The position numbers and the translations under genes were made by a program. Shown here piece after piece: positions 1 to 8,359 of a stretch of 64,000 nt of DNA. Origin of the DNA: Halobacteriales archaeon. Its GTDB lineage: Archaea > Halobacteriota > Halobacteria > Halobacteriales > SKSH01. Each line of letters opens with the position of its first letter. Position 1 is the stretch's first letter. The stretch is from assembly GCA_007118145.1 (NCBI GenBank), contig SKSD01000030.1, forward strand, positions 1 to 64,000, read 5' to 3'. The notes below the pieces were generated by a model that was given only the letters and a program-made list of their open reading frames with translations, did not search any database and was not told the origin of the DNA.

Positions 1-918
1 ATAGGCCACGTCCACCTCAGGATCGCCACCATACTCCCGGTGTGACTCGATATCGTTCAGTCCGCCCGAGTAGGCATATCGCTGTATCTTGGTGGTGACC
101 GTCTCGCGGTCATCGCTCAGCAGGATACTCGGTGTATCGTCAGATGAACTCATCTTGCCTGGGCCGTCGAGGCTCGGGAGGAATTTCGAGAGGAGTGCAC
201 CAGGTTTGGTCACGTCGAAGCGACGCTTACCGGCGATATCGCGCGTGACGCGGACGTGTGGGTCTTGATCGATGGCGATCGGGACGAGCGTCGGATGACG
301 ACCCTCGACAAGTTGAGGTAACAGCAGGTGCGTCGCCTGCACGGCGGGATAGAACGACAAGCCGATGTTCGGCGGTTCGCCATACGTGGCGTTGACAGTG
401 GACTGAGTGACGTGCTTGGCGAGTGCGGTCGCGATCGGGTAGACAACATCGGCATCAGCCGTGTCGACGATAATCCGTGTCAGGTCTGGGTCGAACCCGA
501 CGGCGAGGAGATCGCGGAGGTTATCCCTGGTGTGTGTTGCGATCTCGGTCAATGTTTCGTCTTTAACGACGTACTTCTCGTCATCGGATATCGGGATGTA
601 GACGATTGTGCCCAACGTCTCTTGGAGGTACTTCGCGAAGTAGAACGGCACGATGTGGCCGATATGCATTGGCCCTGAGGGTCCACGACCCGTCACGATC
701 GAGTGGACTTCACCACGTGTGGCCGCATCGAGGAAGGGATCAAGGTCTCGGTGTGCGAAGAAGATGTTTCGCCGAAGAAGTGGATGGATCGGTTCGGGAA
801 ATCTGGCTTGCTGTTCGCTCGTCAGTGGGTCAGCCCCAAAGCTGTCGAGGAGTCGGTCATAGTCGATGTCGCCTTCGACGACATACGGTGTGACGGTGAA
901 GTCGGTTGTTGCTGGCAT
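1..918 (-). CDS. trpS: Tryptophanyl-tRNA synthetase (5' part only; C-terminal half lies beyond the left edge)
   Basis: Class I aminoacyl-tRNA synthetase charging tRNA-Trp with tryptophan in the cytoplasm. I translated the minus strand from the ATG at 918: 306 residues are in the window without a stop. The HIGH-type signature GPMHIGH is at about residues 82-88 and the KMSSS loop is at K255-S259, which together define the catalytic Rossmann domain. The N-terminal extension before the HIGH motif is typical of archaeal/eukaryotic TrpRS. The archaeal family is usually around 500 residues, so the anticodon-binding part should continue off the left edge. No partner gene is visible. The call is firm; only the C-terminus is unseen. 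Confidence 0.93.
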   Translation of the reverse strand, partial: MPATTDFTVTPYVVEGDIDYDRLLDSFGADPLTSEQQARFPEPIHPLLRRNIFFAHRDLDPFLDAATRGEVHSIVTGRGPSGPMHIGHIVPFYFAKYLQETLGTIVYIPISDDEKYVVKDETLTEIATHTRDNLRDLLAVGFDPDLTRIIVDTADADVVYPIATALAKHVTQSTVNATYGEPPNIGLSFYPAVQATHLLLPQLVEGRHPTLVPIAIDQDPHVRVTRDIAGKRRFDVTKPGALLSKFLPSLDGPGKMSSSDDTPSILLSDDRETVTTKIQRYAYSGGLNDIESHREYGGDPEVDVAY

Positions 919-1030
919 TGGTCTGCTTGGTTGTAGTGGTCACTTGCATTGCGATACGGTCGAGAAAGCGAGTGAGCCACGCGGCGAGAACCACCCAGGT
1001 GAAGCCCGACGGACCTCAAAACGCGAGACT

Positions 1031-1079
1031 ATCCGCTTCCCAGGGGAGCCACCGCCAGCGAACAGCATGGGAAGCGGAT
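1031..1079. other. Strong inverted repeat (12-bp arms, 25-nt loop)
   Basis: Arm ATCCGCTTCCCA (1031-1042) is perfectly complementary to TGGGAAGCGGAT (1068-1079). It lies in the roughly 300-base gap between the trpS start (918) and the regulator stop (1215). A weaker TCTCA/TGAGA pair follows at about 1079-1098, then an AT-rich stretch. It could be a small structured RNA or a terminator-like hairpin for the regulator gene. I see no protein gene in the gap and could not fit a tRNA to it. Confidence 0.4.
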
Positions 1080-1214
1080 CTCATATGCGAACGTGAGATT
1101 GGGGAATATAATAGAGTTTTTCATCAGCTCGGTCACAGACCGGCTATCGGATCAGACGGCATTTTCTCACGAGTAACTGATCGAATCACCGAAGCCGACT
1201 TGCCTATGGCAAAT

Positions 1215-2162
1215 TCATGACGGTGGGTCCGACACCGCTTGTATCTCATCATCGTCGAGGCTGAGCACGAGTTCGTCCTCACCGACGCTGATCGTGAATC
1301 GTGCACGTAAGGGGTCGGTCGAGAGCACCTCTTCGTCGAATTCGAACGCCCACCACGGATTCGATGTCGGCTGGAGAAGGTTGATCCCATGCTTCATCAA
1401 GAATGCTTGTACCTCGGTGTTCGCGACGAGACCATTGATGAAGATTCCCTCGGATCGGTGGATGCAGTTGGGACAATCGGTATGTATCCTGATGGCAAAG
1501 CGCTGGTCACACGCCTCACAGATGCCATCGGTCGAGTCGTGTGCCTCACAGACCGCCCACGAGCGATCGAGTGATGCTGAACACGCCGGGCAGAAACCCG
1601 TTGCGATGGCAAGCATTCGAAGATGCCCCCACGAGAGCGCCGCGATAAATGCCTCCTCCGGTGTGCGGTCGATGACTCCAGCTGCCGGTAGTAATGCACC
1701 ACCGAGGTGTCCTCGTCTGGTCTCGTCGATCGACTCACGTGACTTCCAGGCGTAGGCTCCCTCGCACTCGGTGCAGTACGTCTCTAGCCAGTCTTGTCTG
1801 TAGCTGATCTCGATCGGTTCCCCGCAATAGGTACATGGCATGTCGATCTGCGTCGGGGCGATCGCCGGATCGTCGGTGACCGCCCCGGAGAGGACGGCCT
1901 CGATGACGCGTTTTCCTGACTCTCGAAGCTCGTATCCTGCATCGGACTTCCTTACGAAGTGGCCGACCAGACGATCCAGGTGATAGTTGAACTGTGCACC
2001 CTGGCGAAGGCCGACACGTTTCCTGAGTTCGGTGAAGCCGAGTGGTTCGGTCGCCTCTCCAAGTGCCCGTAAGATGGCAATACGTGTCTCGTTGCCGAGA
2101 ACGGCGAACGCCTTGTCGGGAGAGAGTGTCTCACTTCCCTCGTCCTCACCCGCGTTCGACAT
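1215..2162 (-). CDS. Winged-helix transcriptional regulator with zinc-ribbon C-terminal part
   Basis: Probable DNA-binding regulator of 315 residues. Residues about 15-90 form an ArsR-like winged helix (AFAVLGNETRIAILRAL, then a FNYHLDRLV recognition region). The remainder holds paired cysteines of zinc-ribbon type: C110/C113 with C130/C133, and C191/C194, C205, C215/C218 and C230/C233. This arrangement, ArsR-type N-terminus plus a Cys-rich C-terminal domain, is widespread among uncharacterised haloarchaeal regulators. The gene stands alone, divergent from the small gene at 2345. Nothing in the sequence indicates its targets or effector; the Cys clusters suggest structural zinc and do not prove metal sensing. 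Confidence 0.75.
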   Translation of the reverse strand: MSNAGEDEGSETLSPDKAFAVLGNETRIAILRALGEATEPLGFTELRKRVGLRQGAQFNYHLDRLVGHFVRKSDAGYELRESGKRVIEAVLSGAVTDDPAIAPTQIDMPCTYCGEPIEISYRQDWLETYCTECEGAYAWKSRESIDETRRGHLGGALLPAAGVIDRTPEEAFIAALSWGHLRMLAIATGFCPACSASLDRSWAVCEAHDSTDGICEACDQRFAIRIHTDCPNCIHRSEGIFINGLVANTEVQAFLMKHGINLLQPTSNPWWAFEFDEEVLSTDPLRARFTISVGEDELVLSLDDDEIQAVSDPPS

Positions 2163-2344
2163 ATTGGTTCATACGTGGAGGTACTCAAAAAGACGTGTAT
2201 TCCAACGGTGACCTGTTAGTGTGATTCGAGCGATGCACTAACGCCCGGCCATCAGGGACCTTCTCAGTCAGTCTCTTTCTTAGCCACGGCGTGAGAATCG
2301 GAGTTGGAAGTTAAGCGTGTGAAAGTATACCATATGAGTGGATC

Positions 2345-2515
2345 ATGGCACTCCGACTTGACTGTCCAATGGACAACTGTCACGCGAGTATCGAGGCAGC
2401 GACCGAGGATGAATTGATGGAGCAGGTGTCGGCGCATGCCGAAGAGCGACATCCCGATGTCGAGCTTGATGATGATTTCGTCTCGTCGATCAAGGCCCAG
2501 ATCATCGAGGTGTGA
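2345..2515 (+). CDS. Small DUF1059-like protein
   Basis: A 56-residue ORF starting MALRLDCPMDNC and ending AQIIEV. Its N-terminal hydrophobic/cysteine pattern (C7, C12) and its helical H-A-x-x-R-H segment (residues 31-36) resemble DUF1059, a family of very small proteins common in haloarchaea. The function is unknown; a zinc site made by the two Cys and the later His residues is possible. Codon use with G/C third positions supports coding. It is divergent from the upstream regulator. The ATG at 2345 is chosen because the ATG at 2334 is in another frame and runs into a stop. Confidence 0.65.
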   Translation: MALRLDCPMDNCHASIEAATEDELMEQVSAHAEERHPDVELDDDFVSSIKAQIIEV

Positions 2516-2672
2516 GTGGAGAACCTGAAACTATACCCTCCCGAGTTTTTGTGACGCGGTGCGAGTACGTGAGTCGCATGGCTGTTTGACCAACCACGTT
2601 TTCTAGATACCAATATGGTTAGCGAAATCCGGTGGTTTATAGCCTCCACTCGTTTGCCTGTATCGTACGAGG

Positions 2673-3770
2673 ATGAACGGTGAGCGGGAGATTCCCACCA
2701 AGAAGTTGAAGCAGATGGCCGACCTCGTCGATCCAGCGGTGACGATCCGTGACGCAGACCTCGCGTCGACAGGTCATCAATCGGTGTATCATCTCGATAT
2801 CGAGCGCGAGGGCCGTCGCCAAGAGTGGGTCCTCAAGGCAGCGCGCGATGAGTCATCCGAGGATATCGCCACCGAGGCACGACTGCTCACTATCGTGAGC
2901 GAGTGGACCTCGATGCCGGTCCCTGCGGTCATCGGCGTGGTCGATGCACACGAGAAGCTCCCCACACCGTACTTCGTGATGGAGCGCACACCGGGGACGA
3001 ACCTCCCAAAGCGCGCGATCGCCGAGTTATCAGATGACGCGCTTGCACGAATCGCGTTTGAATCGGGTCGATATCTCGCCGAGTTACACGCACTCGATGG
3101 CCCGTCGGGGTATGGGCGTGTGACGGTTGCGGTAACAAGTCAGCACACCGGTGGGCGACCGTCGGTCTCGCTCGATCAGTTGGGAGTGGCCGTTCTCCAG
3201 GGGGCATCCTCGAGCGATCCCAGGGAATGGCCAGCGGTGTTTCGTACCTGGTGTGACGATACACTCGATCGGCTTGCATCGACGCGATTTGGTGACCTGA
3301 GAAGGGAGGTTGGTCCCGTGGTCGATACGCTTGTTGACGATTTTTCTGGGCCGTATGAGTCAGTCATCGCCAGGGTGGATCATGGTCTCAACAACATCCT
3401 CGTCGACCCAGAAACCGGTCGGATCACTGGCGTGATCGACTGGGCGTTCACGCTATCGGTGCCGCCGGCGTACGACCTTGCCTGTCTTGAGGCTAATCTC
3501 GCGATGGATCCGTGGTCGGTTCACCCATCGACACCAGATCGACGTGAACTTGTTCGGGAAAAGCTCCGGGAGGGCTACCGACTCAAGCAAGGTGCAGAGA
3601 TCGATGAACAACTCGACCGAAATCACTCGGTGTATATGCTGATCGCCATTCTGCGGGCGATGAATCACCTCGATGCCATGCCCGAGTTCGTCATGGACGG
3701 GGCAAACGAGGCAGATGTTGATGTGGCAGCCAAGGCATATCGACGGCTAGTTTCGACCTGGCTTTCGTAA
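2673..3770 (+). CDS. APH-family phosphotransferase
   Basis: A 365-residue protein kinase-like-fold phosphotransferase (aminoglycoside phosphotransferase family). N-lobe features are at residues 30-110 (VLKAARDE with the ATP-binding lysine, FVMERTPGTNLP hinge). The catalytic segment VDHGLNNILVD has D236 and N241 at the spacing of the Brenner-box Asp and Asn, and GVIDWAF gives the metal-binding D256. The usual His two residues before the catalytic Asp is absent (R234 instead), and H237 follows the Asp. The substrate cannot be deduced: haloarchaeal members are not known antibiotic resistance determinants, and small-molecule kinases (choline, homoserine and similar) share this fold. It stands alone. 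Confidence 0.8.
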   Translation: MNGEREIPTKKLKQMADLVDPAVTIRDADLASTGHQSVYHLDIEREGRRQEWVLKAARDESSEDIATEARLLTIVSEWTSMPVPAVIGVVDAHEKLPTPYFVMERTPGTNLPKRAIAELSDDALARIAFESGRYLAELHALDGPSGYGRVTVAVTSQHTGGRPSVSLDQLGVAVLQGASSSDPREWPAVFRTWCDDTLDRLASTRFGDLRREVGPVVDTLVDDFSGPYESVIARVDHGLNNILVDPETGRITGVIDWAFTLSVPPAYDLACLEANLAMDPWSVHPSTPDRRELVREKLREGYRLKQGAEIDEQLDRNHSVYMLIAILRAMNHLDAMPEFVMDGANEADVDVAAKAYRRLVSTWLS

Positions 3771-3884
3771 TCAGGTACATTTGGTGGTGCTGACAGAGGT
3801 ATCCGATTCACCGTTCGATATATAGGTGCGAGGTTGAAGCAGATTCGTATCCGAGCACGAGGATTAGAACGTGCAGGAGTTCAT

Positions 3885-4130
3885 TCACAATTTGGTATCG
3901 AATTCCTCGTCGAACACCTCGTAGGTGATTGTGAGTCGACCAGGAGTTTGCTCCTTGACGACCGCGCTAAGCGTCTCGAACTGGCCGAGCAATTCACTGG
4001 AATCCACTGACCCCTCACGGACGCTTCTGGACTCCTCTCTGATCGTGTCGTATACACGCTCGAGGATGCGTCTCGCTGCATATGAGTCACTTTTTGATTC
4101 GATCTCGAAGACGGCCTCATATCGCTCCAT
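3885..4130 (-). CDS. Small acidic conserved-type hypothetical protein
   Basis: An 82-residue acidic protein starting MERYEAVFEIESKSD. I prefer this ATG at 4130; an in-frame start at 4214 would add 28 residues of less protein-like sequence. A mixed alpha/beta pattern is visible: a strand (YEAVFEIE), helix (AARRILERVYDTIREE), helix (SELLGQFETLSAVV), strand (RLTITYEVF). That is an RRM- or ACT-sized ferredoxin-like order, but no motif identifies it. It is convergent with the APH gene and divergent from the acetyltransferase at 4249. Confidence 0.55.
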   Translation of the reverse strand: MERYEAVFEIESKSDSYAARRILERVYDTIREESRSVREGSVDSSELLGQFETLSAVVKEQTPGRLTITYEVFDEEFDTKL

Positions 4131-4248
4131 ACACGTGTCGTGGGGTTCAGCAGGGAAATGCTCGTATGCTGTATTGAGGATAGGTTGATATGAGTGGGGT
4201 GCAGTGAGATTCAAAAAGAACTTTCATCGCTAGTTTATCATCATCGGT

Positions 4249-4731
4249 ATGATGGATGTCTCGATCAGGGAGGCAACTCCAGATGACGCCGAGGTACTTG
4301 CACCTGTCTATCGAGGTGCCTATCAGGAGAACATCAAGCTAGGCTTCCCAGCGAAAGCTGCATCAGTCACCACCGAGATAGTGTCTGATTGGATCGAGGA
4401 ACATACCGTCTTCGTAGCGAGTATCGATAGCGAGATTGTCGGGGCCGTGCGGATTGAAGAGATGGAGCCCCATCGGGCAAAACTCAGTCGCCTCGGAGTG
4501 GGGGAGCCATGGAAGGGTGAGGGTGTTGGCAGTCGGTTATTGGACCACGTGGAGGGTTTCGCTCGGGAGCATGGATATACCACCCTATGTCTAACCACAC
4601 CTGAGGACCACCCGTATCTCGTGAAAATGTATCGACGCAGAGGCTTTGAGCAGACGGGTGACTATCCCTTGGCGTATCGTGACTACGATGAGGTGGTTAT
4701 GGAGAAACAGCTACCACCCAACGAAGGGTGA
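4249..4731 (+). CDS. GNAT-family N-acetyltransferase
   Basis: A 160-residue GNAT protein that should transfer an acetyl group from acetyl-CoA to an unknown amine. The N-terminal VSIREATPDDAEVLAPVY is a typical GNAT beginning. Motif A, for the CoA pyrophosphate, is GEPWKGEGVGSRLLDH (about residues 83-98), followed by the TLCLTTPEDHPYLVKMYRRRGFEQ motif-B region. Two adjacent ATGs (4249 and 4252) are possible starts. The gene is monocistronic and convergent with the GcvT-like gene. The substrate is not inferable. Confidence 0.85.
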   Translation: MMDVSIREATPDDAEVLAPVYRGAYQENIKLGFPAKAASVTTEIVSDWIEEHTVFVASIDSEIVGAVRIEEMEPHRAKLSRLGVGEPWKGEGVGSRLLDHVEGFAREHGYTTLCLTTPEDHPYLVKMYRRRGFEQTGDYPLAYRDYDEVVMEKQLPPNEG

Positions 4732-4790
4732 CTAACCGAAAGACGTTATTTGAAATTGAGAATAATTGATGAATCTGTTTGACCAATTCA

Positions 4791-6179
4791 CTACTCGGTA
4801 GCTTCCTCGCGTGCCTCCATCTTGGCACGCTCGCGCGCGCTTGGGTGGACCGATGGCTTGAACGGGACCTCAGACACGTATGCCCGTACCGGCTCGCCAG
4901 GTTCGTCAGCGTACTCATCGGGCAGGTGCACGAGGAACTCCACCTCAAGGTCTTGTCGGTAGATCGCGTCATTCAGTGGGATGTCCGTCTCAGCCTGTAG
5001 TTTCTCGGCAGGGACGAACCCAAGCCCGACGTTTCGCTCGAGTTCGGGATTGTACCACGGCGACGTCATGTAGCCACACTCCTCGCCGGTGTCGGGATCA
5101 CTGATGAGCCAGAAGTCAGGTGCGTAATCCGTCACCGGTTCACCCTCGAACTTGAGACCCACGAGCTTGAGTTCAAACGGATACTCGCCGTTCTCGATCT
5201 GCTCCTTCTGTGCCTCGAGCACCTCCTTGCCGACATAGTCTGCATCCTTGTCATCCGGGACGTGGTACCCGAGGTTCACCTCAAACGGCGATGTCTCGTG
5301 GTCCATGTCCTGGCCCCACGAGAGGATACCCGCTGCGATACGGCGGTGGTGACCAGGTGCGATCACCTCTCCGTCGTATGACTTGACCGCATCCAACACG
5401 GGATACCACACCTTCTCGGCGTTATCCATCGAGTCCTTGACGTATATCTCAAAGCCTTTCTCCCCTGAGAAACCCGTCTGGCTGACCAGGACGGGTGCAC
5501 CGCCTATCTCAGCCTCCATCAGGCCGTAGTACGGTATCTCACTCACCTCATCCCCGACGAGGTCGACCAGGACGTCCTCAGAGCGTGGCCCCTGGATTTG
5601 CATCGGCGAGACATCGATCTCGTCAATCTCGACATCGAAGCCCTCGCCGACGTTGACTCCCTGCAACCAGAGCATCAATGTCGAGTCAGAGATGGAGAAC
5701 CAGAACTCGTCCTCGGCGATGCGTAACAGGATGGGGTCGTTGAGGATGCCGCCCTTCTCGTTGCACAGGATGACATACCGCCCGTGCATCGGTTCGATCT
5801 CGGTCGCATCGCGCGTTATGACGTAGTTGGTGAACGCCTCGGCATCAGGGCCCTTAACGCGGATCTGTCGCTCGACGGCGACGTTCCACAGCGTGACGCG
5901 GTTGACGAGCGGGTCGTACTCGGCCATCGCACCGCCATCCTCGGGCTTGACATACCCACGTGGGTGATAGATGCGGTTGTAGACTGTCGCCCGCCAGCAG
6001 CCCTCCTCGACGGATAGGTGCCAGAAGGGTGACTTGCGAACACGCGTCGAGATGAGCATCTCGATACCGGGGTCACCCGATTGCCTGAGGTTCCTCGGCA
6101 GCACACGATCTGACTGATCGACTGAGGAGTGATTTGGATCTTTGACGTCGGCCCAGTTAGAATCAGTTTTATTGGCCAT
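4791..6179 (-). CDS. DmdA/GcvT-like tetrahydrofolate-dependent methyltransferase (aminomethyltransferase family)
   Basis: A 462-residue member of the GcvT/DmdA family, which moves methyl or aminomethyl groups from a substrate to tetrahydrofolate. The segment LISTRVRKSPFW (residues 42-53) resembles the N-terminus of DmdA (DMSP demethylase). VTLWNVAVERQIRVKG (95-110) and GGILNDPILL (143-152) match the folate-binding T-protein core, with N147-D148 at the conserved Asp position. The C-terminal barrel domain occupies about 350-450. It is longer than GcvT (about 365 residues), and no gcvH or gcvP neighbours are present, so a role in ordinary glycine cleavage is unlikely. DMSP, dimethylglycine, sarcosine or a methoxy compound are possible substrates; I cannot choose. 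A TATA-like TTTAAG about 27-32 nt upstream of the ATG suggests a leaderless transcript. Confidence 0.8.
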   Translation of the reverse strand: MANKTDSNWADVKDPNHSSVDQSDRVLPRNLRQSGDPGIEMLISTRVRKSPFWHLSVEEGCWRATVYNRIYHPRGYVKPEDGGAMAEYDPLVNRVTLWNVAVERQIRVKGPDAEAFTNYVITRDATEIEPMHGRYVILCNEKGGILNDPILLRIAEDEFWFSISDSTLMLWLQGVNVGEGFDVEIDEIDVSPMQIQGPRSEDVLVDLVGDEVSEIPYYGLMEAEIGGAPVLVSQTGFSGEKGFEIYVKDSMDNAEKVWYPVLDAVKSYDGEVIAPGHHRRIAAGILSWGQDMDHETSPFEVNLGYHVPDDKDADYVGKEVLEAQKEQIENGEYPFELKLVGLKFEGEPVTDYAPDFWLISDPDTGEECGYMTSPWYNPELERNVGLGFVPAEKLQAETDIPLNDAIYRQDLEVEFLVHLPDEYADEPGEPVRAYVSEVPFKPSVHPSARERAKMEAREEATE

Positions 6180-6204
6180 TACCTAGAAAAGACTCGCCAG
6201 CATA

Positions 6205-6212
6205 CCTTAAAC
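6205..6212 (-). promoter_or_regulatory. TATA-like promoter element for the DmdA/GcvT-like gene
   Basis: On the minus strand GTTTAAGG sits about 26-33 nt before the ATG at 6179. In haloarchaea this spacing matches a TATA box driving a leaderless mRNA. A further AT-rich AATAAATAT lies upstream at about 6214-6224. Confidence 0.45.
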
Positions 6213-6384
6213 GCACATATTTATTCCCAATTACTGGTGAATAGCCTCCCCCCGAGGGTGAAGAGAACCATCTCGCTCGATCTGAGATGTGGTCGCACGC
6301 TACCCGACAAGGCTAGCATACCTGACGATACACAGTAGATTCGTGGATCGGGATCATCCACTCGCTACCGTCAATCGTAGTGGG

Positions 6385-6804
6385 CTAATCTTCGATGATG
6401 GCGATAATGTCCCCCTCGTCGACGATGTGGTGTTCCTCGCCGGCGATCTCGAGTAAGACACCATCATCGAAGAAGAATACGCTATCTCCCTCCTCGACAT
6501 GGTCACCGTCGCCAGTCGCTCGAACGATCCCCCTGAGGTACTCTGCACCTTGACCAGGTCTCGCACCTGATCCTGTTCGGTCCTCTGTCTCTTCCTCTTC
6601 GATCAATACTCTGTCAAATGTCGGTGTGATGTTCATTGTGATTGTGATGTCGTTTGTATCTTGTGCTGCAGCTCCACTGAGTTGGCCACCTGTCAGTACC
6701 GTCACACCCGCGATACCCGCAAGTTTACCGAGTGATCGACGACTGATGCTGACCGATTCGTAGCGCCGCTGTATGCTTTCGTGTGTAGGTTCCTCTACCG
6801 GCAT
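6385..6804 (-). CDS. Tat-signal protein with GroES (Cpn10)-like domain
   Basis: A 139-residue protein from the ATG at 6804 (an in-frame start at 6843 adds 13 residues). A twin-arginine signal SRRSLGKLAG is followed by a hydrophobic stretch and an Ala-rich cleavage region (GAAAQ). The rest, about residues 57-139, follows the GroES order: DRVLIEEEETEDRTGSG, then RGIVRATGDG, then VEEGDSVFFFDDGV, then ILxIxEGDIIAIIED-like ending. GroES is normally a cytosolic partner of GroEL, and haloarchaea mainly use group II thermosomes, which need no Cpn10. An exported Cpn10-like fold is therefore odd. It may be a non-chaperonin binding domain, lipid-free or membrane-held by an uncleaved signal. It is divergent from the Mch-like gene. 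Confidence 0.7.
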   Translation of the reverse strand: MPVEEPTHESIQRRYESVSISRRSLGKLAGIAGVTVLTGGQLSGAAAQDTNDITITMNITPTFDRVLIEEEETEDRTGSGARPGQGAEYLRGIVRATGDGDHVEEGDSVFFFDDGVLLEIAGEEHHIVDEGDIIAIIED

Positions 6805-7054
6805 GATTGCTCGATATGAAGATTGCTCATGGTGTGCTCTCACTTGCTCAGTCGTCGTGTCAAACTTCGGATTGTGACACCTCGATCAAACTGTCGAGTG
6901 TTGCGTAATTAAATTTTTCCGTCACGAACTTATAGTGAATTTATTGACGTATCGGTGGTGACATCACCGCACTCACCAAGGGTCGTGTTAGCAAGTATAT
7001 ATTCCGCACTTGAAACCTCACAACCTCAATAGTCCACAGACACAACACAGCGAC

Positions 7055-7840
7055 ATGCACCCAGACGCAGTCGAGCTTATTGACGAGGCGATTGACTTCG
7101 CTGGCAACCTCGGCCTCGGTGTGACGAGGCTACCCACGGAGACGACCATCGTTGATGTTGGAATCGATGCCGAGGGTGGCTACGAGGCGGGGTTGGTCCT
7201 CGCAGAGCTCAGGTATGCTGGCCAAGTGACGGCCGATGTCCGGCCACGACGCCTCGGCGATCTCACCTGGCCCGTCGTCGATGTCATCGCCGATCGACCG
7301 ACCGAGGCTATCGAGCTAGCCATGCCAGCGATCCAGCTGGCAGAGGCAGATATCACCCTCACCGGCCCGTCACTCGACGGGTCGACCGACCCGTTCGCCG
7401 TCATCATCGCCGAATCAACACAACCCATTGGCGATGAGGAGGCGAAGGCCATCGCCGATCATCTCGGGGTCAACCCATCCAGCCTGTACATCGCAGGTGT
7501 CAGCCCAGGCCATCCGACGTGGTGTGTCTACGAGGCAACCCTCTCACTGCTGACCCTCGGTGAGGTGTTCGAGGCTGAGGGGGTGCTCGATCACCTCGAA
7601 GGTGCACTCCTCAGGGTACCGACCACACCACCGTTCACATATGAAACCAGTCCTGACACCCCCTGCCCACGCAGCCTCGCAGGCCGGGCACACCTCAGCT
7701 TGGGTGAGTCGATCGATACCCAGCTACTCGATAGATTCGTCGAGTCTATCATCGCCCAGGTGACGTTTACGACACCAGATGGTACTGTCCACACCCAAGG
7801 GTCGACCGACCCCGAGGCGTTCGCAGAGACGATCACATGA
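7055..7840 (+). CDS. Methenyl-tetrahydromethanopterin cyclohydrolase (Mch)-like protein, shortened
   Basis: A 262-residue protein beginning MHPDAVELIDEAI. The order of segments follows Mch, the enzyme that opens the methenyl bridge of the pterin carrier: TTIVDVGIDAEGGYEAGL (near the Mch VIDCGV..EAG start), a PVVDVIADRPTEAIELAMPA region, PFAVIIAESTQPIGDEEAKAIAD, then GVNPSSLYI and a C-terminal IIAQVTFTTPDGTVHT segment. Methanogen Mch has about 315-320 residues. Here the central and C-terminal parts are shorter, and I do not see the GSGPARA loop. Catalytic competence is thus doubtful. A TTG start at 7010 would add 15 residues; the ATG is preferred. It overlaps the next gene by 4 nt (ATGA). Confidence 0.62.
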   Translation: MHPDAVELIDEAIDFAGNLGLGVTRLPTETTIVDVGIDAEGGYEAGLVLAELRYAGQVTADVRPRRLGDLTWPVVDVIADRPTEAIELAMPAIQLAEADITLTGPSLDGSTDPFAVIIAESTQPIGDEEAKAIADHLGVNPSSLYIAGVSPGHPTWCVYEATLSLLTLGEVFEAEGVLDHLEGALLRVPTTPPFTYETSPDTPCPRSLAGRAHLSLGESIDTQLLDRFVESIIAQVTFTTPDGTVHTQGSTDPEAFAETIT

Positions 7841-8340
7841 GGTTCAAGGCCATCCCACCACCGCCAGCATCACTCGTCACACTCGAGGAGACGTGGCGTG
7901 CCGTTCCGCTCGTCCCCGAGACCGAGGGTACCTGCTGTGAGCGTATCGCCGGGAAGATCGACCGTGTCGACCTCGACGAGACGCGTCGCTGGCTTGCCCT
8001 GTTGCGTGCACTCGATATCGTCGAGAAAGGTGCCATCGGGTACGTCCGCGTCCGGCCATATCCCGAAACAGACGAACTCGCCATGCGGTATCGGGCGAAC
8101 GTCTTCGGCGTCAACGAACTCATCGATCACCTCGATAATCACGGTACCGCAGATATCGAGACGGCATTCACCGCCATCGAGGACGTGGTCCCACCGTGGG
8201 AGCGTCACCGTAACCCGAACACGTGGGAGGATGCCTGGCGCGAGCGCGTCGCCCACCTGCTCGCCTGGGGCGAGCTCTTTGGCATCTTCGAGCGAGCAGA
8301 CGACCGCTTCTCACTCGCTCCGAACCTTATAGGTAGCTAG
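7837..8340 (+). CDS. Hypothetical protein co-transcribed with the Mch-like gene
   Basis: A 167-residue soluble, charged protein with an N-terminal proline run (PPPPAS) and several helix-rich segments (LDETRRWLALLRALDIV, ERVAHLLAWGELFGIFE). No motif or cofactor site is recognisable. Its start overlaps the stop of the Mch-like gene in an ATGA, so the two are translationally coupled and probably work together. A helix-turn-helix-like arrangement at residues 48-75 is possible but not convincing. Confidence 0.65.
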   Translation: MRFKAIPPPPASLVTLEETWRAVPLVPETEGTCCERIAGKIDRVDLDETRRWLALLRALDIVEKGAIGYVRVRPYPETDELAMRYRANVFGVNELIDHLDNHGTADIETAFTAIEDVVPPWERHRNPNTWEDAWRERVAHLLAWGELFGIFERADDRFSLAPNLIGS

Positions 8341-8359
8341 CCGTCTAATCCCCGTGTGA

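Noticed and set aside
1031-1100. tRNA (possibly intron-containing) in the gap before trpS
   Set aside because: The hairpin has no D or T arm consensus and no CCA-proximal acceptor stem could be paired.
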